Assembly: GCA_963675625.1 (NCBI GenBank)
Contig: OY776497.1
Location: 2,232,001 to 2,296,000, forward strand
Direction: 5' to 3'
Origin: F22 sp963675625
Lineage (GTDB): Bacteria; Bacteroidota; Bacteroidia; Bacteroidales; Bacteroidaceae
Length of the DNA stretch: 64,000 nt
The translations under genes and the position numbers were made by a program. The notes under the pieces were generated by a model. The model was not told where the DNA came from, made no database searches, and worked only from the letters and a program-made list of their open reading frames with translations. Positions 35,854 to 44,546 of the stretch are shown in pieces (within the stretch, counting starts at the first letter, position 1; the number at the start of each line of letters is the position of its first letter).

Positions 35854-36552
35854 TTATACTTGAAAATATTCGGTCAATTCTTCTGAAATATTGCATTCAT
35901 CCGCTTTCAAGTCGCGTATGATAGATCCCTTCTCTAATAAAGCAATACGATGTGAGATATCTACCGTATGGTTTAGATTGTGACTAGAGACAACGATCGT
36001 TGCTGATGTGCGTTCGTTGTATTCTCTAAGCAATCGTTTAATGGCAGATTGACTTGATGGATCCAAAAAGTTGAATGGCTCATCCAATATGAGCAATTTA
36101 GGCTCGTGTAGCATGGCAGCAATAATACCAACTTTTTGAGCATTGCCTGCAGAGAAACTACGAAGATATTTCTTTTGGTTTAGTACTTCATCTTTCATAA
36201 AGTCGGTGTAGTGTGCCAACTGAGCATCCACTGCCTCTTTATCCATGCCGTACAGACGGCCTACAAAGTAAAAGTATTCTTCAGCTGTAAGGTAATCAAT
36301 CAAGAAACTACGGTCGATAAATGCCCCAGTTATATCTTTCCAGCTTTCGTTCTTATGTACTGGAGAATCACCTATTAGAGCAACTCCTGATGTGGGTTGA
36401 GTCAGATCAAGAATGAGACGAAAGAGTGTGGTTTTACCAGCCCCATTGTTGCCTACCAGCCCTAGAATCTCTCCTGAAGGAATCGTGTAATTGTCGATAG
36501 AAAGAGCGAGCTTCTCTCCATACTTTTTGCTGAGTTCGTTGATGCGTATCAT
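35854..36552 (-). CDS. ABC transporter ATP-binding protein
   Basis: 232 residues. Walker A is LVGNNGAGKTTLFRL. The signature region reads LRSFSAGNAQKVGIIAAML (SAGNAQ in place of LSGGQ, a variation seen in ABC-2 exporter ATPases). Walker B is LLILDEPFNFLDPSS and the switch is VVSSHNL. It lies 51 bp downstream of a DUF5687 membrane protein, which is the probable permease, so the two likely form an ABC-2-like exporter. Substrate unknown. Confidence 0.93.
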   Translation of the reverse strand: MIRINELSKKYGEKLALSIDNYTIPSGEILGLVGNNGAGKTTLFRLILDLTQPTSGVALIGDSPVHKNESWKDITGAFIDRSFLIDYLTAEEYFYFVGRLYGMDKEAVDAQLAHYTDFMKDEVLNQKKYLRSFSAGNAQKVGIIAAMLHEPKLLILDEPFNFLDPSSQSAIKRLLREYNERTSATIVVSSHNLNHTVDISHRIALLEKGSIIRDLKADECNISEELTEYFQV

Positions 36553-36603
36553 AATATATTTCCGTGTATTTTTAAATGAGTATCTTGTATGAATATGTAC
36601 TAG

Positions 36604-38145
36604 TTAGAGGACTTCTTCTCTACTATCTCTAAACCCTTCAAGGTTTCTGTATTTATTTCTCATAACTCCTAGGTAAGTCCATTTTAACCAGATACGTGCT
36701 GTGCTTAAAGCTAAAATGCCCAGTGCAGCGAGTAGGAAGTTGGTAGCCCAATGTGGCAAGTAAGTGTATCCTACATAGGCCACTACACTAGTGATGATCA
36801 TTGTACCAAAGTTTATAATTAGTTGCCACATATTCATGTTCCCTCTAGCTCCCGAATTGATCGTTTTATTTAGAGGCATAGTACGTTTGTTAAATATAGC
36901 GTTCTGAATAAAGCCCATATTTAAAACACCAGCATAATAAATCGAAATGGCGATCAATTGGAAAAACTCAAATCGACCTTTATATACAAGCACCATCATG
37001 AATAACATCGGAACGATTGATGATGCAGCAGATAAATAATACTTAGAAGAAAGCATATCGTATATACTCTCCCTTTTAGTCATTAATCCATCCATATAAT
37101 TTCCTTCGTAACTCATGACATTGGCAAGCATCACAAAACCACCACATCCAAGAAAGTAACTATACATCCACCAAGATATATATTGATCGCTTTTATACAC
37201 ATCGTCTACAAAAAACATAAGTGCAACAAACAGTAAGACCATGATAGCAATCATATTTGTTGCCACCTTCAGTGCTTTGTTTCGACGGAGTAATTTGAGT
37301 TCCAGTTGCATCCAGAAACCAATATTTCCTAGTTTATTCAAATGACTGATTTCAGAACGGACATTTACTTTTTCTTCTTGCGTGCTGGAATGCCCGCTTT
37401 CGCGTAAAGAAATGCGTAGAGAAATTGTTCGGTTAATCATGTATAGTATGGCAATCAGTGCAATCGGAATAAGGTATGACCAAGCCCATCCTGCAATAAA
37501 ACCTTGCCCTAAATACATGGTCGCATAACTCATAATATGTCCATCCGGAATAAATTCAAGGGCAGCAATTCCTCCATATACGATAATAGGCATCGCAATC
37601 CAAGCTAGATGTTCTTTGATTAATGAACGGCATAAAAGATACCAATAACTATTTGCTATGAATAATAAACTCAATCCTATAAGATAGCGTACAACTCCCA
37701 TTACTCCCCAATTAGGGATTACAGCAATAAGAGCAAAAGGAAGCATATAACTCAAGAAAAGCCAATTGAATTTGGCATATCCATTGCGTATTAATAGCAC
37801 ATCTATAAGGTGAGTACGCTTAATCGGCAAAATTGTGTAAGGTTTTATCTGTTGTACAGGGAGCTGTTGGAAAATAAAACGAATTTTCCAGTCAAGTAGC
37901 AGCATGATGAAGATTCCTCTATTCATCATATAGTAAGGTTCCAGTGCTGTACTCTCGCTTAAACCGAGACCTAATACCGTCCCCAAGAAAATAAATTCAC
38001 CGAGAAAGATAAGTAGAGTTAATCCTATAAAGTATTTAGTTAGCTTATTTGTGGTCCACATTGGATCGCGCTTATTGCGTAACTTTTGTTGTTTATTGAG
38101 TATTTGCAATAAACGAAATAGTTTGAAGTGAGTTAGAAGATTCAT
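36604..38145 (-). CDS. DUF5687 family membrane protein (probable ABC permease)
   Basis: 513 residues from the ATG at 38145 (MNLLTHFKLFRLLQILN). The frame extends a further 12 codons but begins before the expected cytoplasmic helix. About twelve hydrophobic segments are visible, with a polar stretch at about 255-290 (SLRESGHSSTQEEKVNVRSEI). The layout matches DUF5687 proteins of Bacteroidetes. Pairing with the ABC ATPase immediately downstream supports an exporter role; the family has no established substrate. Confidence 0.85.
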   Translation of the reverse strand: MNLLTHFKLFRLLQILNKQQKLRNKRDPMWTTNKLTKYFIGLTLLIFLGEFIFLGTVLGLGLSESTALEPYYMMNRGIFIMLLLDWKIRFIFQQLPVQQIKPYTILPIKRTHLIDVLLIRNGYAKFNWLFLSYMLPFALIAVIPNWGVMGVVRYLIGLSLLFIANSYWYLLCRSLIKEHLAWIAMPIIVYGGIAALEFIPDGHIMSYATMYLGQGFIAGWAWSYLIPIALIAILYMINRTISLRISLRESGHSSTQEEKVNVRSEISHLNKLGNIGFWMQLELKLLRRNKALKVATNMIAIMVLLFVALMFFVDDVYKSDQYISWWMYSYFLGCGGFVMLANVMSYEGNYMDGLMTKRESIYDMLSSKYYLSAASSIVPMLFMMVLVYKGRFEFFQLIAISIYYAGVLNMGFIQNAIFNKRTMPLNKTINSGARGNMNMWQLIINFGTMIITSVVAYVGYTYLPHWATNFLLAALGILALSTARIWLKWTYLGVMRNKYRNLEGFRDSREEVL

Positions 38146-38211
38146 GTTTTTTTGAGGGATAATAATACACAAAGTGAGCAATTCACTGTCTATCTGTTAG
38201 TAGATGACGTG

Positions 38212-38219
38212 CAAATATA
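38212..38219 (-). promoter_or_regulatory. -7 promoter box for the DUF5687-ABC pair
   Basis: TATATTTG on the minus strand, 67 bp before the DUF5687 start; fits TAnnTTTG. Confidence 0.5.
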
Positions 38220-38317
38220 GCAAAAGTATTAGATAGAAAAAAAGAATAGACAAAATTGTTTCTATCATCAGCTTACATGGAGATAGATTCCATAGGTTAT
38301 TGGATCTATGCTTGATA

Positions 38318-38360
38318 TAATAAAATAATGAGGCCAAGTCTTTATTGACTTAGCCTCATT
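38318..38360 (-). terminator. Intrinsic terminator after pth
   Basis: On the minus strand a 14-bp stem (38360-38347 with 38340-38327, one G-U pair, core GAGGC) with a 6-nt loop, followed by ATTTTATTA. It begins 4 bp after the pth stop. Confidence 0.88.
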
Positions 38361-38363
38361 GTT

Positions 38364-38927
38364 TTATTTCTTGTTAAATTCATTCATTGTAACTTGCGCC
38401 CCTGCGAGTGCAAAGCTTTTAATGATTTCTTCAGTTGTCGGGTATATAAAAGGTAGCTCATGTACCTCTTCTTCTGGGAATTCTCCCAAGACATAATCGA
38501 CTTGACGTCCTCTTGAGAAGTTATCTCCAATACCAAATTTAAGTCGGGTATACTGTGCTGTTCCCAATGTTTCCTCAATATGTTTTAGCCCATTGTGTCC
38601 AGCAGCTCCTCCCTTTGTTTTGAGTCTTAGTTTTCCAAATGGAAGGGATAGATCGTCTACGATTATCAATACGCGTTCTACTGGAATCTTGTGCTGCTGC
38701 ATCCAGTAGCGCACCGCATTACCACTCAGATTCATATATGTGGATGGTTTGAGTAGTACGAGTTCTTTGTTTTTCACTCGTGTTTCTGCAACGGCGCCGT
38801 ATCGTTCATCTTTAAACGAAATATTGGACGCCTTAGCAAAGGCGTCCAATACCATAAATCCTATATTGTGGCGGGTGTTACGGTATTCTGGACCAATATT
38901 CCCTAGACCGACAATAAGATATTTCAT
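38364..38927 (-). CDS. pth: Peptidyl-tRNA hydrolase
   Basis: 187 residues. MKYLIVGLGNIGPEYRNTRHNIGFMVLD carries the catalytic His of the NxRHN motif. LLKPSTYMNLSG and the acidic partner in VLIIVDDLSLPFGKLRLKTKGGAAGHNGLKHIEE complete the Pth active site. It recycles tRNA from prematurely released peptidyl-tRNA. It follows the L25 gene by 10 bp, a widespread rplY-pth pairing. Confidence 0.98.
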   Translation of the reverse strand: MKYLIVGLGNIGPEYRNTRHNIGFMVLDAFAKASNISFKDERYGAVAETRVKNKELVLLKPSTYMNLSGNAVRYWMQQHKIPVERVLIIVDDLSLPFGKLRLKTKGGAAGHNGLKHIEETLGTAQYTRLKFGIGDNFSRGRQVDYVLGEFPEEEVHELPFIYPTTEEIIKSFALAGAQVTMNEFNKK

Positions 38928-38937
38928 CTATCTGTTA

Positions 38938-39540
38938 CTATTTGCCAGCGGCAGCAGCGGCAGCAGCACCACGAGCAGCACGAGTCAACTGAACAGCACA
39001 TACTACAGCTTCTTTAGCATTTGTAAGCTCTAGTTTGTCACCGAAGTTTAGTTCACCTACCTTCATAGTCTTACCAAGACCAAGAGGAGTAACGTCGATA
39101 GTTAATTTTTCTGGAATGTCAGAGATAAGCGCTTTAACGCGAATCTTACGCATTTGAAGTACAAGTTTACCACCAGTACGTACACCAGCTGCAAGACCTT
39201 CAAGTTTCACAGGAACTGCTACTACGATTGGTTTAGCTGGATCTACAAGGTAGAAGTCGATATGTAGGATACTATCCTTTACTGGGTGAAGTTGCAAATC
39301 TTTCATGATAGCAAGATATTCTTTACCATCGATTTCAAGTTTCACTTCGAAGATTTCTGGAGTAAAGACAAGTTTTTCAAGAATACGGTGTTCAGCAATA
39401 AAGTGAATTGGTTCAGTTGCTTGTCCGTAAAGTACGCAAGGTACACCACCATTTTCGCGAACTTCTCTAAGAGAACGTGCTTGTTCTGAAGAACGTTCTG
39501 CAATGGTACGTGAAGTACCAGCAATCTTTAATGATTTCAT
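38938..39540 (-). CDS. rplY: 50S ribosomal protein L25 / general stress protein Ctc
   Basis: 200 residues, the long Ctc form: an N-terminal L25 5S-rRNA-binding domain (residues 1-95, REVRENGGVPCVLYGQ) and a C-terminal beta domain (VPVKLEGLAAGVRTGGKLVLQMRKIRVKAL). The protein ends in a short Ala-rich tail. It binds 5S rRNA in the large subunit. The transcript from the 39641 box has a leader of about 95 nt that contains a small GGATGA/TCATCC hairpin. Confidence 0.97.
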   Translation of the reverse strand: MKSLKIAGTSRTIAERSSEQARSLREVRENGGVPCVLYGQATEPIHFIAEHRILEKLVFTPEIFEVKLEIDGKEYLAIMKDLQLHPVKDSILHIDFYLVDPAKPIVVAVPVKLEGLAAGVRTGGKLVLQMRKIRVKALISDIPEKLTIDVTPLGLGKTMKVGELNFGDKLELTNAKEAVVCAVQLTRAARGAAAAAAAGK

Positions 39541-39640
39541 AATTAAAATCTTTTTTGTGTTACTATAAATTAAGTTATATGCTTAATTCGCCATCACACT
39601 GTGGATGAACATTCATCCTCATGATGCTTCAAAAGCGGTG

Positions 39641-39648
39641 CAAATATA
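39641..39648 (-). promoter_or_regulatory. -7 promoter box for rplY-pth
   Basis: TATATTTG on the minus strand, about 100 bp before the rplY ATG; fits TAnnTTTG. Confidence 0.5.
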
Positions 39649-39751
39649 CACTGTTTATTTGATTTGACCAAAATTGGCCAAAAGAAATATAGAAATCTCA
39701 GTGCCTTTTTTATTTTTTCGATGTATTTGGGGCTATATGTCTAGAACTTTT

Positions 39752-39759
39752 TATCTTTG
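39752..39759 (+). promoter_or_regulatory. -7 promoter box for yraN
   Basis: TATCTTTG ends five bases before the ATG at 39764, which implies a leaderless or nearly leaderless mRNA and supports that ATG over the longer upstream frame. Confidence 0.6.
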
Positions 39760-39763
39760 TACT

Positions 39764-40135
39764 ATGGCAAAACAACAAACAGTAGGAGCAAAAGGGGAAA
39801 GTTTTGTAGCCGATTATCTAAGGAAAAAAGGCTATGAAATACTGGAGCGTAATTGGCGACATCACCATCAGGAACTAGATATCATTGCCCTATACGAAGA
39901 AAACATTGTATTTGTTGAAGTAAAGACACGGGCAGCTTCCTGTATTTCTTCACCCTTGGAAGCAGTTGATAAGAAAAAGATGCGTCATTTGATACAAGCA
40001 GCTGATGCCTATATAAAAAAGCATAAGATTGATGCTTGGATACGCTTTGATATTGCTTCTGTCTTATATGATACACATGATCAATATAAGATGGAGTCTT
40101 ATGTGCGTGAAGCCTTCAATCCTATGCTTTTATAA
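39764..40135 (+). CDS. UPF0102/YraN-family putative endonuclease
   Basis: 123 residues from the ATG at 39764. The 30-codon upstream extension crosses the promoter box and is rejected. The restriction-endonuclease-like core is visible: GAKGESFVADYLRKKGYEILERNWRHHHQELDIIALYEENIVFVEVKTRA, with the E...D...ExK pattern (D in ELDII, E-V-K). The cellular role of YraN proteins is unsettled; a nuclease linked to DNA processing is inferred from the fold. Isolated plus-strand gene between two minus-strand operons. Confidence 0.92.
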   Translation: MAKQQTVGAKGESFVADYLRKKGYEILERNWRHHHQELDIIALYEENIVFVEVKTRAASCISSPLEAVDKKKMRHLIQAADAYIKKHKIDAWIRFDIASVLYDTHDQYKMESYVREAFNPMLL

Positions 40136-40152
40136 ATTCTGTAGAGTGGTTA

Positions 40153-40923
40153 TTACAGTTTCTCTCTAAGTTCAGCTAAGTAATGTTTCATAGCTGTACT
40201 ATCTCTATTGTTGATAATATCTCTGATACGTAATAGCTCCGTACGAATTTTCTCAATTTGCTCGCTACTTTCAGGATTAAAAAGAATCTCTTGAAGTAAG
40301 AAGTCATCCTCGCCCAACAGGCCCTTCGCAATGTCCATATGGCGTTTGAAGGTTGTACCAGGAGCCTCTTGCTTTTTCATAATCGCTGTAAACACGAATG
40401 TGCTGACAAACGGTACAGACAGCGAATAAGCCATCGTCTCGTCATGTTCGGCAAAGGTATAAGTGAATATGTTGATCCCAAGTGAGTCATAAATTTCTCG
40501 GAAGAATGCTGCTCCCATAGGGTCACTCTCTGCAATGATAATTGCATTTTGTTTGCTTAGATCACTTAAGCTCGCAAAGGTAGGCCCAAACATGGGGTGG
40601 GTCGATACAAAGCGAAATCCACACTGTGTATAAAAATCAGGTAGTTTATTCTTTACAGAAGAAATATCACTGATAATACATTGCGCTGGAAGGTAATCTA
40701 GAATGCTTTCGAAGGCAGCTATCGTATGTTTTACAGTTGCTGCATTAATGACCAAATCTGGAGCAAATTCACGAATCTCCTCAAGATCCGTAAATCGGTA
40801 TGCTCCAAATAAGAATTTCAGTCGTTTGGGATCGACATCATACACCCCAACTTCGTATTTGTCACTGAGGACATCACAGAAGAAGGCGCCCATTTTGCCC
40901 GCCCCAAGAATCAATATTTTCAT
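40153..40923 (-). CDS. tyrA: Prephenate dehydrogenase
   Basis: 256 residues from the ATG at 40923; a TTG 15 bases upstream is less likely. The N-terminal Rossmann motif is ILILGAGKMGAFFCDVLS. TyrA features are DISSVKN and VSTHPMFGPTFASLS (with the substrate-binding His). There is no ACT or chorismate mutase domain; the mutase is fused to the neighbouring DAHP synthase. It oxidatively decarboxylates prephenate to 4-hydroxyphenylpyruvate for tyrosine. Last gene of the pheA operon, 18 bp after the DAHP synthase gene. Confidence 0.93.
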   Translation of the reverse strand: MKILILGAGKMGAFFCDVLSDKYEVGVYDVDPKRLKFLFGAYRFTDLEEIREFAPDLVINAATVKHTIAAFESILDYLPAQCIISDISSVKNKLPDFYTQCGFRFVSTHPMFGPTFASLSDLSKQNAIIIAESDPMGAAFFREIYDSLGINIFTYTFAEHDETMAYSLSVPFVSTFVFTAIMKKQEAPGTTFKRHMDIAKGLLGEDDFLLQEILFNPESSEQIEKIRTELLRIRDIINNRDSTAMKHYLAELREKL

Positions 40924-40941
40924 GATAGGTAAATTCAACGT

Positions 40942-42009
40942 TTATTTATTGATGATTTCCATTTGTTGACGTACACTTTCTTCATGGATAGCTTCAAATA
41001 CAGATTTGATAAATTTTTCATCCATGCCACACAAAGCTCCTTGTGCCCCACGCTTATCTAGGATCTCTTGATATCGTCCTGCTTGAAGCACCGTAATATC
41101 GTGTTCCTTCTTGTAGGTACCGATCTCACGAGAGATACGCATACGTTTGGCCAACAATTCGATAAGAGATGTGTCACATTCATCGATTTGTTTACGGAGC
41201 TCAGACAAGCTCTCAGTTGTTTGCGTTTCGTGACGAATCACAAGTAAGTTCAGGATGTAATCCAATACATCAGGAGTCACCTGCTGAGAGGCATCACTCC
41301 ATGCTTGATCAGGATTGTAGTGACTTTCTACGATCAGTCCGTCAAAGTTCAAATCCATGGCCTGCTGACAAAGTGAAGCCACCAACTCACGGCGCCCTCC
41401 AATGTGGCTAGGGTCGCAGAAGATAGGTAGATTAGGGATACGACGACGCAACTCTATCGGGATATGCCATTGCGGAATATTGCGATAAAGCTTCTTATCA
41501 TAGCTACTAAACCCACGGTGTATCGCACCAATTTTTGTGATACCTGCATTATATATACGTTGTATCGCTCCTATCCATAATTCTAGATCTGGATTGACTG
41601 GATTTTTAATCAATACAGGTATATCTACATGAGCTTTTTCTAAAGCATCTGCAATCTCTTGTACCGCAAAAGGGTTTGCAGAGGTGCGTGCACCAATCCA
41701 TAGGATATCAATTTCAGCTTCTAGCGCAGCTTCGACATGCTTGGCAGTGGCTACTTCTGTAGCTACATACATCCCAGTTTCCGCTTTTACTCTTTTAAGC
41801 CATTGAAGACCTTCTGCACCTACGCCTTCAAAACCTCCTGGTTTGGTACGTGGTTTCCAGATACCTGCTCTAAATATTTTTTGACCTCTATCCGCCAGTT
41901 GTTTGGCAGTAGCCATCACTTGTTCCTCTGTTTCTGCGCTACATGGCCCTGCTATGACAATAGGTCGTTTGTCTTCAACTCCAGGGAGTAAGATTGATTC
42001 TAATTCCAT
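40942..42009 (-). CDS. Bifunctional DAHP synthase (type I) / chorismate mutase (AroQ)
   Basis: 355 residues. Residues 1-260 form a KDPG/DAHP synthase: PIVIAGPCSAETEEQVMATA, KIFRAGIWKPRTKPGGFEGVG and FCDPSHIGGRRELV (PEP, metal and E4P sites). Residues about 268-355 form an all-helical AroQ chorismate mutase (LRKQIDECDTSLIELLAKRMRISREIGTYKKEHDITVLQAGRYQEIL). The fusion joins the first step of the shikimate pathway to the branch point toward Phe and Tyr, allowing feedback through prephenate; this arrangement is known in Bacteroidetes. Third gene of the pheA operon. Confidence 0.95.
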   Translation of the reverse strand: MELESILLPGVEDKRPIVIAGPCSAETEEQVMATAKQLADRGQKIFRAGIWKPRTKPGGFEGVGAEGLQWLKRVKAETGMYVATEVATAKHVEAALEAEIDILWIGARTSANPFAVQEIADALEKAHVDIPVLIKNPVNPDLELWIGAIQRIYNAGITKIGAIHRGFSSYDKKLYRNIPQWHIPIELRRRIPNLPIFCDPSHIGGRRELVASLCQQAMDLNFDGLIVESHYNPDQAWSDASQQVTPDVLDYILNLLVIRHETQTTESLSELRKQIDECDTSLIELLAKRMRISREIGTYKKEHDITVLQAGRYQEILDKRGAQGALCGMDEKFIKSVFEAIHEESVRQQMEIINK

Positions 42010-42050
42010 TGTTTGTTATCTTAAATTTTTGTTGTCTATGGTTTTTATTC

Positions 42051-43232
42051 TCAGAATATGTTTTGTATACGTTGTTTGGCTTCGGTCAGTTTATCTTCTG
42101 GGCAACACAGAGAGATACGTACGTAGCGTGCCCCATTACTACCGAAGATAAATCCAGGAGTGATAAAAACTTCTGCTTCGTGCAATACTTTTTCGGTGAG
42201 TTCTTCCACATCCTTATAGTCATCAGGAATTCTCCCCCAAAGAAACATGCCAACTTGCTCAGCACGAAATGTGCAACCAAGCAAAGTCATAATGTCTTCT
42301 GCTATTTTACGGCGTTTACGATATACTGCATTATTCGCATCGTGCCAAGTCGGTTCGTTGTCCAGTGCCTTGGCCGCTGCTAGTTGCAAGGGCGCAAACA
42401 TCCCACTATTGATATTGCTAATGACCTGAATGATCCATTGTACAAATTGTGGATTGCTGGCCAATAATCCCACACGCCATCCTGCCATATTGTGACTTTT
42501 GCTCATCGAATTGAACTCGATACAGCAGTCCTTTGCCCCTTCCACACTTAAAATGCTCAGTGGCTTATCGTTTAGAATAAGACTATATGGATTGTCATGC
42601 ACCAAGATAATCTTGTGTTTCTTGGCAAAAGACACCAACTTTTCAAATAGATCCATTGTGGCAGGTGTGCCAGTGGGCATATGCGGATAATTGACCCACA
42701 TCAGTTTGACCTTCTTCAAGTCCATCTTGTCAAGGGCTTCAAAGTCGGGCAGCCATCCATGAGCTTCGTCCAAATCATAATAGGCCACATCTGCACCCAA
42801 CAATTTACTTAGCGATGTATAAGTGGGATAACCAGGGTTGGGCACCAGTACAGTATCTCCAGGATTGACAAAAGCCAAAGTCACATGTAAGATCCCCTCT
42901 TTAGAACCCATTAATGGTTGAATTTCGTTTTTTGGATTGAGAGATACACCATATACTTTGTGGTACCAATTCGCCATGTTTTCGCGCAATTCCGTCATCC
43001 CCACATAGCTTTGATACCCATGCATTTGTTCCTTAGCGGCTTCTTCTGCCAGTGTCTTTATGGTCGATTCACTTGGTGGTAAGTCAGGACTACCGATACC
43101 CAAACTAATAATATCTCGCCCTGCGGCTCGCATATCGGCAATTTCTCTAAGTTTTCTAGAGAAATAGTACTCCTTGACTCCTCCCAATCTGTCGGCTGGT
43201 TTATACGAATCAATAGGATCCATCTGTTCCAT
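42051..43232 (-). CDS. PLP-dependent class I/II aminotransferase
   Basis: 393 residues from the ATG at 43232. The frame is open to 43310 but that would overlap pheA. Fold type I motifs: VLVPNPGYPTYTSLSKLLGA, HDNPYSLILND, and the PLP lysine in FNSMSKSHNMAGWRVGLL. GIGSPDLPPSE resembles LL-DAP/aspartate-type aminotransferases. Located between pheA and the DAHP synthase gene, it most likely transaminates phenylpyruvate and hydroxyphenylpyruvate, the last step to Phe and Tyr; this is contextual inference. Confidence 0.92.
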   Translation of the reverse strand: MEQMDPIDSYKPADRLGGVKEYYFSRKLREIADMRAAGRDIISLGIGSPDLPPSESTIKTLAEEAAKEQMHGYQSYVGMTELRENMANWYHKVYGVSLNPKNEIQPLMGSKEGILHVTLAFVNPGDTVLVPNPGYPTYTSLSKLLGADVAYYDLDEAHGWLPDFEALDKMDLKKVKLMWVNYPHMPTGTPATMDLFEKLVSFAKKHKIILVHDNPYSLILNDKPLSILSVEGAKDCCIEFNSMSKSHNMAGWRVGLLASNPQFVQWIIQVISNINSGMFAPLQLAAAKALDNEPTWHDANNAVYRKRRKIAEDIMTLLGCTFRAEQVGMFLWGRIPDDYKDVEELTEKVLHEAEVFITPGFIFGSNGARYVRISLCCPEDKLTEAKQRIQNIF

Positions 43233-43257
43233 ATCTCTTGTTTTTAGTATTGTATGT

Positions 43258-44121
43258 TTACTTGCGTATATCTTTGTACGATCCACTCTTTTCACAGGCC
43301 TCATATTCACCCAACACCTTTAATTCCTTAGTTAAAGGCATCACAGCTGTAAGAGATTGGTGATATCGACTAATGTCATCAAAAGTCAAATCTACATAAA
43401 ATTGATATCTCCATTCTTCTCCTTGTACAGGAAGAGACTGTATTTTAGTCAAGTTGTTCTTGTAGAAAGATAGAAGCGACAACACTTGCGATAGACTCCC
43501 TTCTTCGTGTGGAAGAGTAAAGACAATATTGGCTTTATTAGGATGCGATTCCTGAATGATTTGAGCGGCCCTTTGTTTATCAGCGATGACCAAGAAGCGG
43601 GTATAATTGGCTTTGTTGGTTTCTATACCTTGGTGTAAGATGTCCAATCCGTAGAGTTCTGCTGCATATGCCGAACACACAGCCGCTCGATTTTTAATCC
43701 CTTGCATCTTAATTTCTTGTGCACTCAAAGCCGTATCTTCCGATTCAACAAGTTTAGCGTGTGGGATTTTCTGAAAGAACTCACGGCATTGCATCAATGC
43801 AATGGGATGCGAGTGAATCTCTTCAATATCTTCCAGTTTAGTGCCCGGCAGTACCGCCAAACTATGCGATATATGTAGCTTATGTTCACCTATTATACGC
43901 GTGTTGCTGAATCTCAATAAGTCATTATTGTGGAGAAGACTACCAGCAATAGTATTTTCTATGGCTATTAATCCAAATAGATTCTTGTCATGACCCATCT
44001 TGTGAAATAACTCATCAAAAGTATCACAACAGACCAACTCAATATCCTCTCCAGAGAAATACTGGTGAGCAGCGATGTCGTGGTAAGATCCTATAGCTCC
44101 TTGAATAGCGATTTGTTTCAT
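43258..44121 (-). CDS. pheA: Prephenate dehydratase
   Basis: 287 residues. The N-terminal PDT domain (residues 1-180) shows AIQGAIGSYHDIAAHQYF, LIAIENTIAGSL and the catalytic T-R-F in NKANYTRFLVIAD. The C-terminal ACT domain (about 195-280) has KANIVFTLPHEEGSLSQVLSLLSFYKNNLTKIQSLPV, where the usual ESRP is degenerate. It decarboxylates and dehydrates prephenate to phenylpyruvate; the ACT domain normally confers Phe inhibition. First structural gene of the Phe/Tyr operon. It is preceded by a Phe/Tyr-rich leader ORF and a terminator, so transcription is probably controlled by attenuation. Confidence 0.96.
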   Translation of the reverse strand: MKQIAIQGAIGSYHDIAAHQYFSGEDIELVCCDTFDELFHKMGHDKNLFGLIAIENTIAGSLLHNNDLLRFSNTRIIGEHKLHISHSLAVLPGTKLEDIEEIHSHPIALMQCREFFQKIPHAKLVESEDTALSAQEIKMQGIKNRAAVCSAYAAELYGLDILHQGIETNKANYTRFLVIADKQRAAQIIQESHPNKANIVFTLPHEEGSLSQVLSLLSFYKNNLTKIQSLPVQGEEWRYQFYVDLTFDDISRYHQSLTAVMPLTKELKVLGEYEACEKSGSYKDIRK

Positions 44122-44151
44122 TGCTTCTATATCCTATTTATGCTATTATAT

Positions 44152-44193
44152 ACAAAAACATCCCACACTCAATACAGTGCGGGATGTTTTTGT
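44152..44193 (-). terminator. Attenuator terminator in the pheA leader
   Basis: Arms 44176-44193 and 44152-44169 form an 18-bp stem (one G-U pair) with a 6-nt loop. On the minus strand it ends with GGGATGTTTTT, an intrinsic terminator. It lies between the promoter at 44357 and the pheA ATG at 44121, that is, inside the operon leader. Its 5' arm includes TCCCGC (44184-44179), which is also complementary to GCGGGA at 44238-44233 directly after the leader-peptide stop. This gives mutually exclusive terminator and antiterminator structures. Confidence 0.9.
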
Positions 44194-44238
44194 TATTCTT
44201 TTTATATGTCTTTCAAATTACAGCATACAATCTCCCGC

Positions 44239-44304
44239 CTACCCTTGTGAATAAAAGTAGAAGCTAAAAAATCGGTAATAAAAATAACCATGTGATTGTA
44301 TCAT
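44239..44304 (-). CDS. pheL: pheA operon leader peptide (Phe/Tyr-rich)
   Basis: A 21-codon ORF from ATG at 44304 to TAG at 44239, too short for ordinary gene calling. Residues 7-18 read YFYYRFFSFYFY: five Tyr and five Phe in twelve positions. It starts about 45 nt downstream of the predicted transcription start. It is followed at 45 bp by the intrinsic terminator 44152-44193 and then by pheA, whose operon makes exactly these two amino acids. The chance of such a composition in this place is very small. Low charged Phe- or Tyr-tRNA would stall ribosomes on the aromatic run and expose GCGGGA for antiterminator pairing. The gene symbol is used by analogy to E. coli pheL, not by homology. Confidence 0.9.
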   Translation of the reverse strand: MIQSHGYFYYRFFSFYFYSQG

Positions 44305-44356
44305 CTTGTTGTAATCGTTTGTTGTTGAATCTATGATTCTGTTACTAACTTGACCA

Positions 44357-44385
44357 CAAAGGTAATACTTTTATTTGAAATACAA
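44357..44385 (-). promoter_or_regulatory. Promoter of the pheA operon (-33 and -7 boxes)
   Basis: On the minus strand TACCTTTG occupies 44364-44357, with TTG at 44385-44383, 18 bp upstream. Initiation near 44350 gives a leader of about 230 nt that contains the leader peptide and attenuator. Confidence 0.7.
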
Positions 44386-44481
44386 GTTTTTTCCTATCTT
44401 TCTTTCTAAAAAAGCGACTGTTTTTTTATAGATAGGTAGTTGGAGTCTTGTTCTGGTTGCAAATCTTCTGTTTTATGTCCC

Positions 44482-44511
44482 TTTGTGTTACAAATAAAAA
44501 TAGTACCTTTG
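44482..44511 (+). promoter_or_regulatory. Promoter of the TonB receptor gene (-33 and -7 boxes)
   Basis: TTTG at 44482-44485 and TACCTTTG at 44504-44511 are 18 bp apart, a close match to the Bacteroidetes vegetative consensus. The start codon at 44547 follows at 35 bp. Confidence 0.75.
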
Positions 44512-44546
44512 CACACGTTTTTAGAGAACTAATTAATTTATTTACA

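Noticed and set aside
36604..38145. Integral-membrane toxin or phage holin
   Set aside because: Length, helix number and the adjacent ABC ATPase fit a DUF5687 permease.
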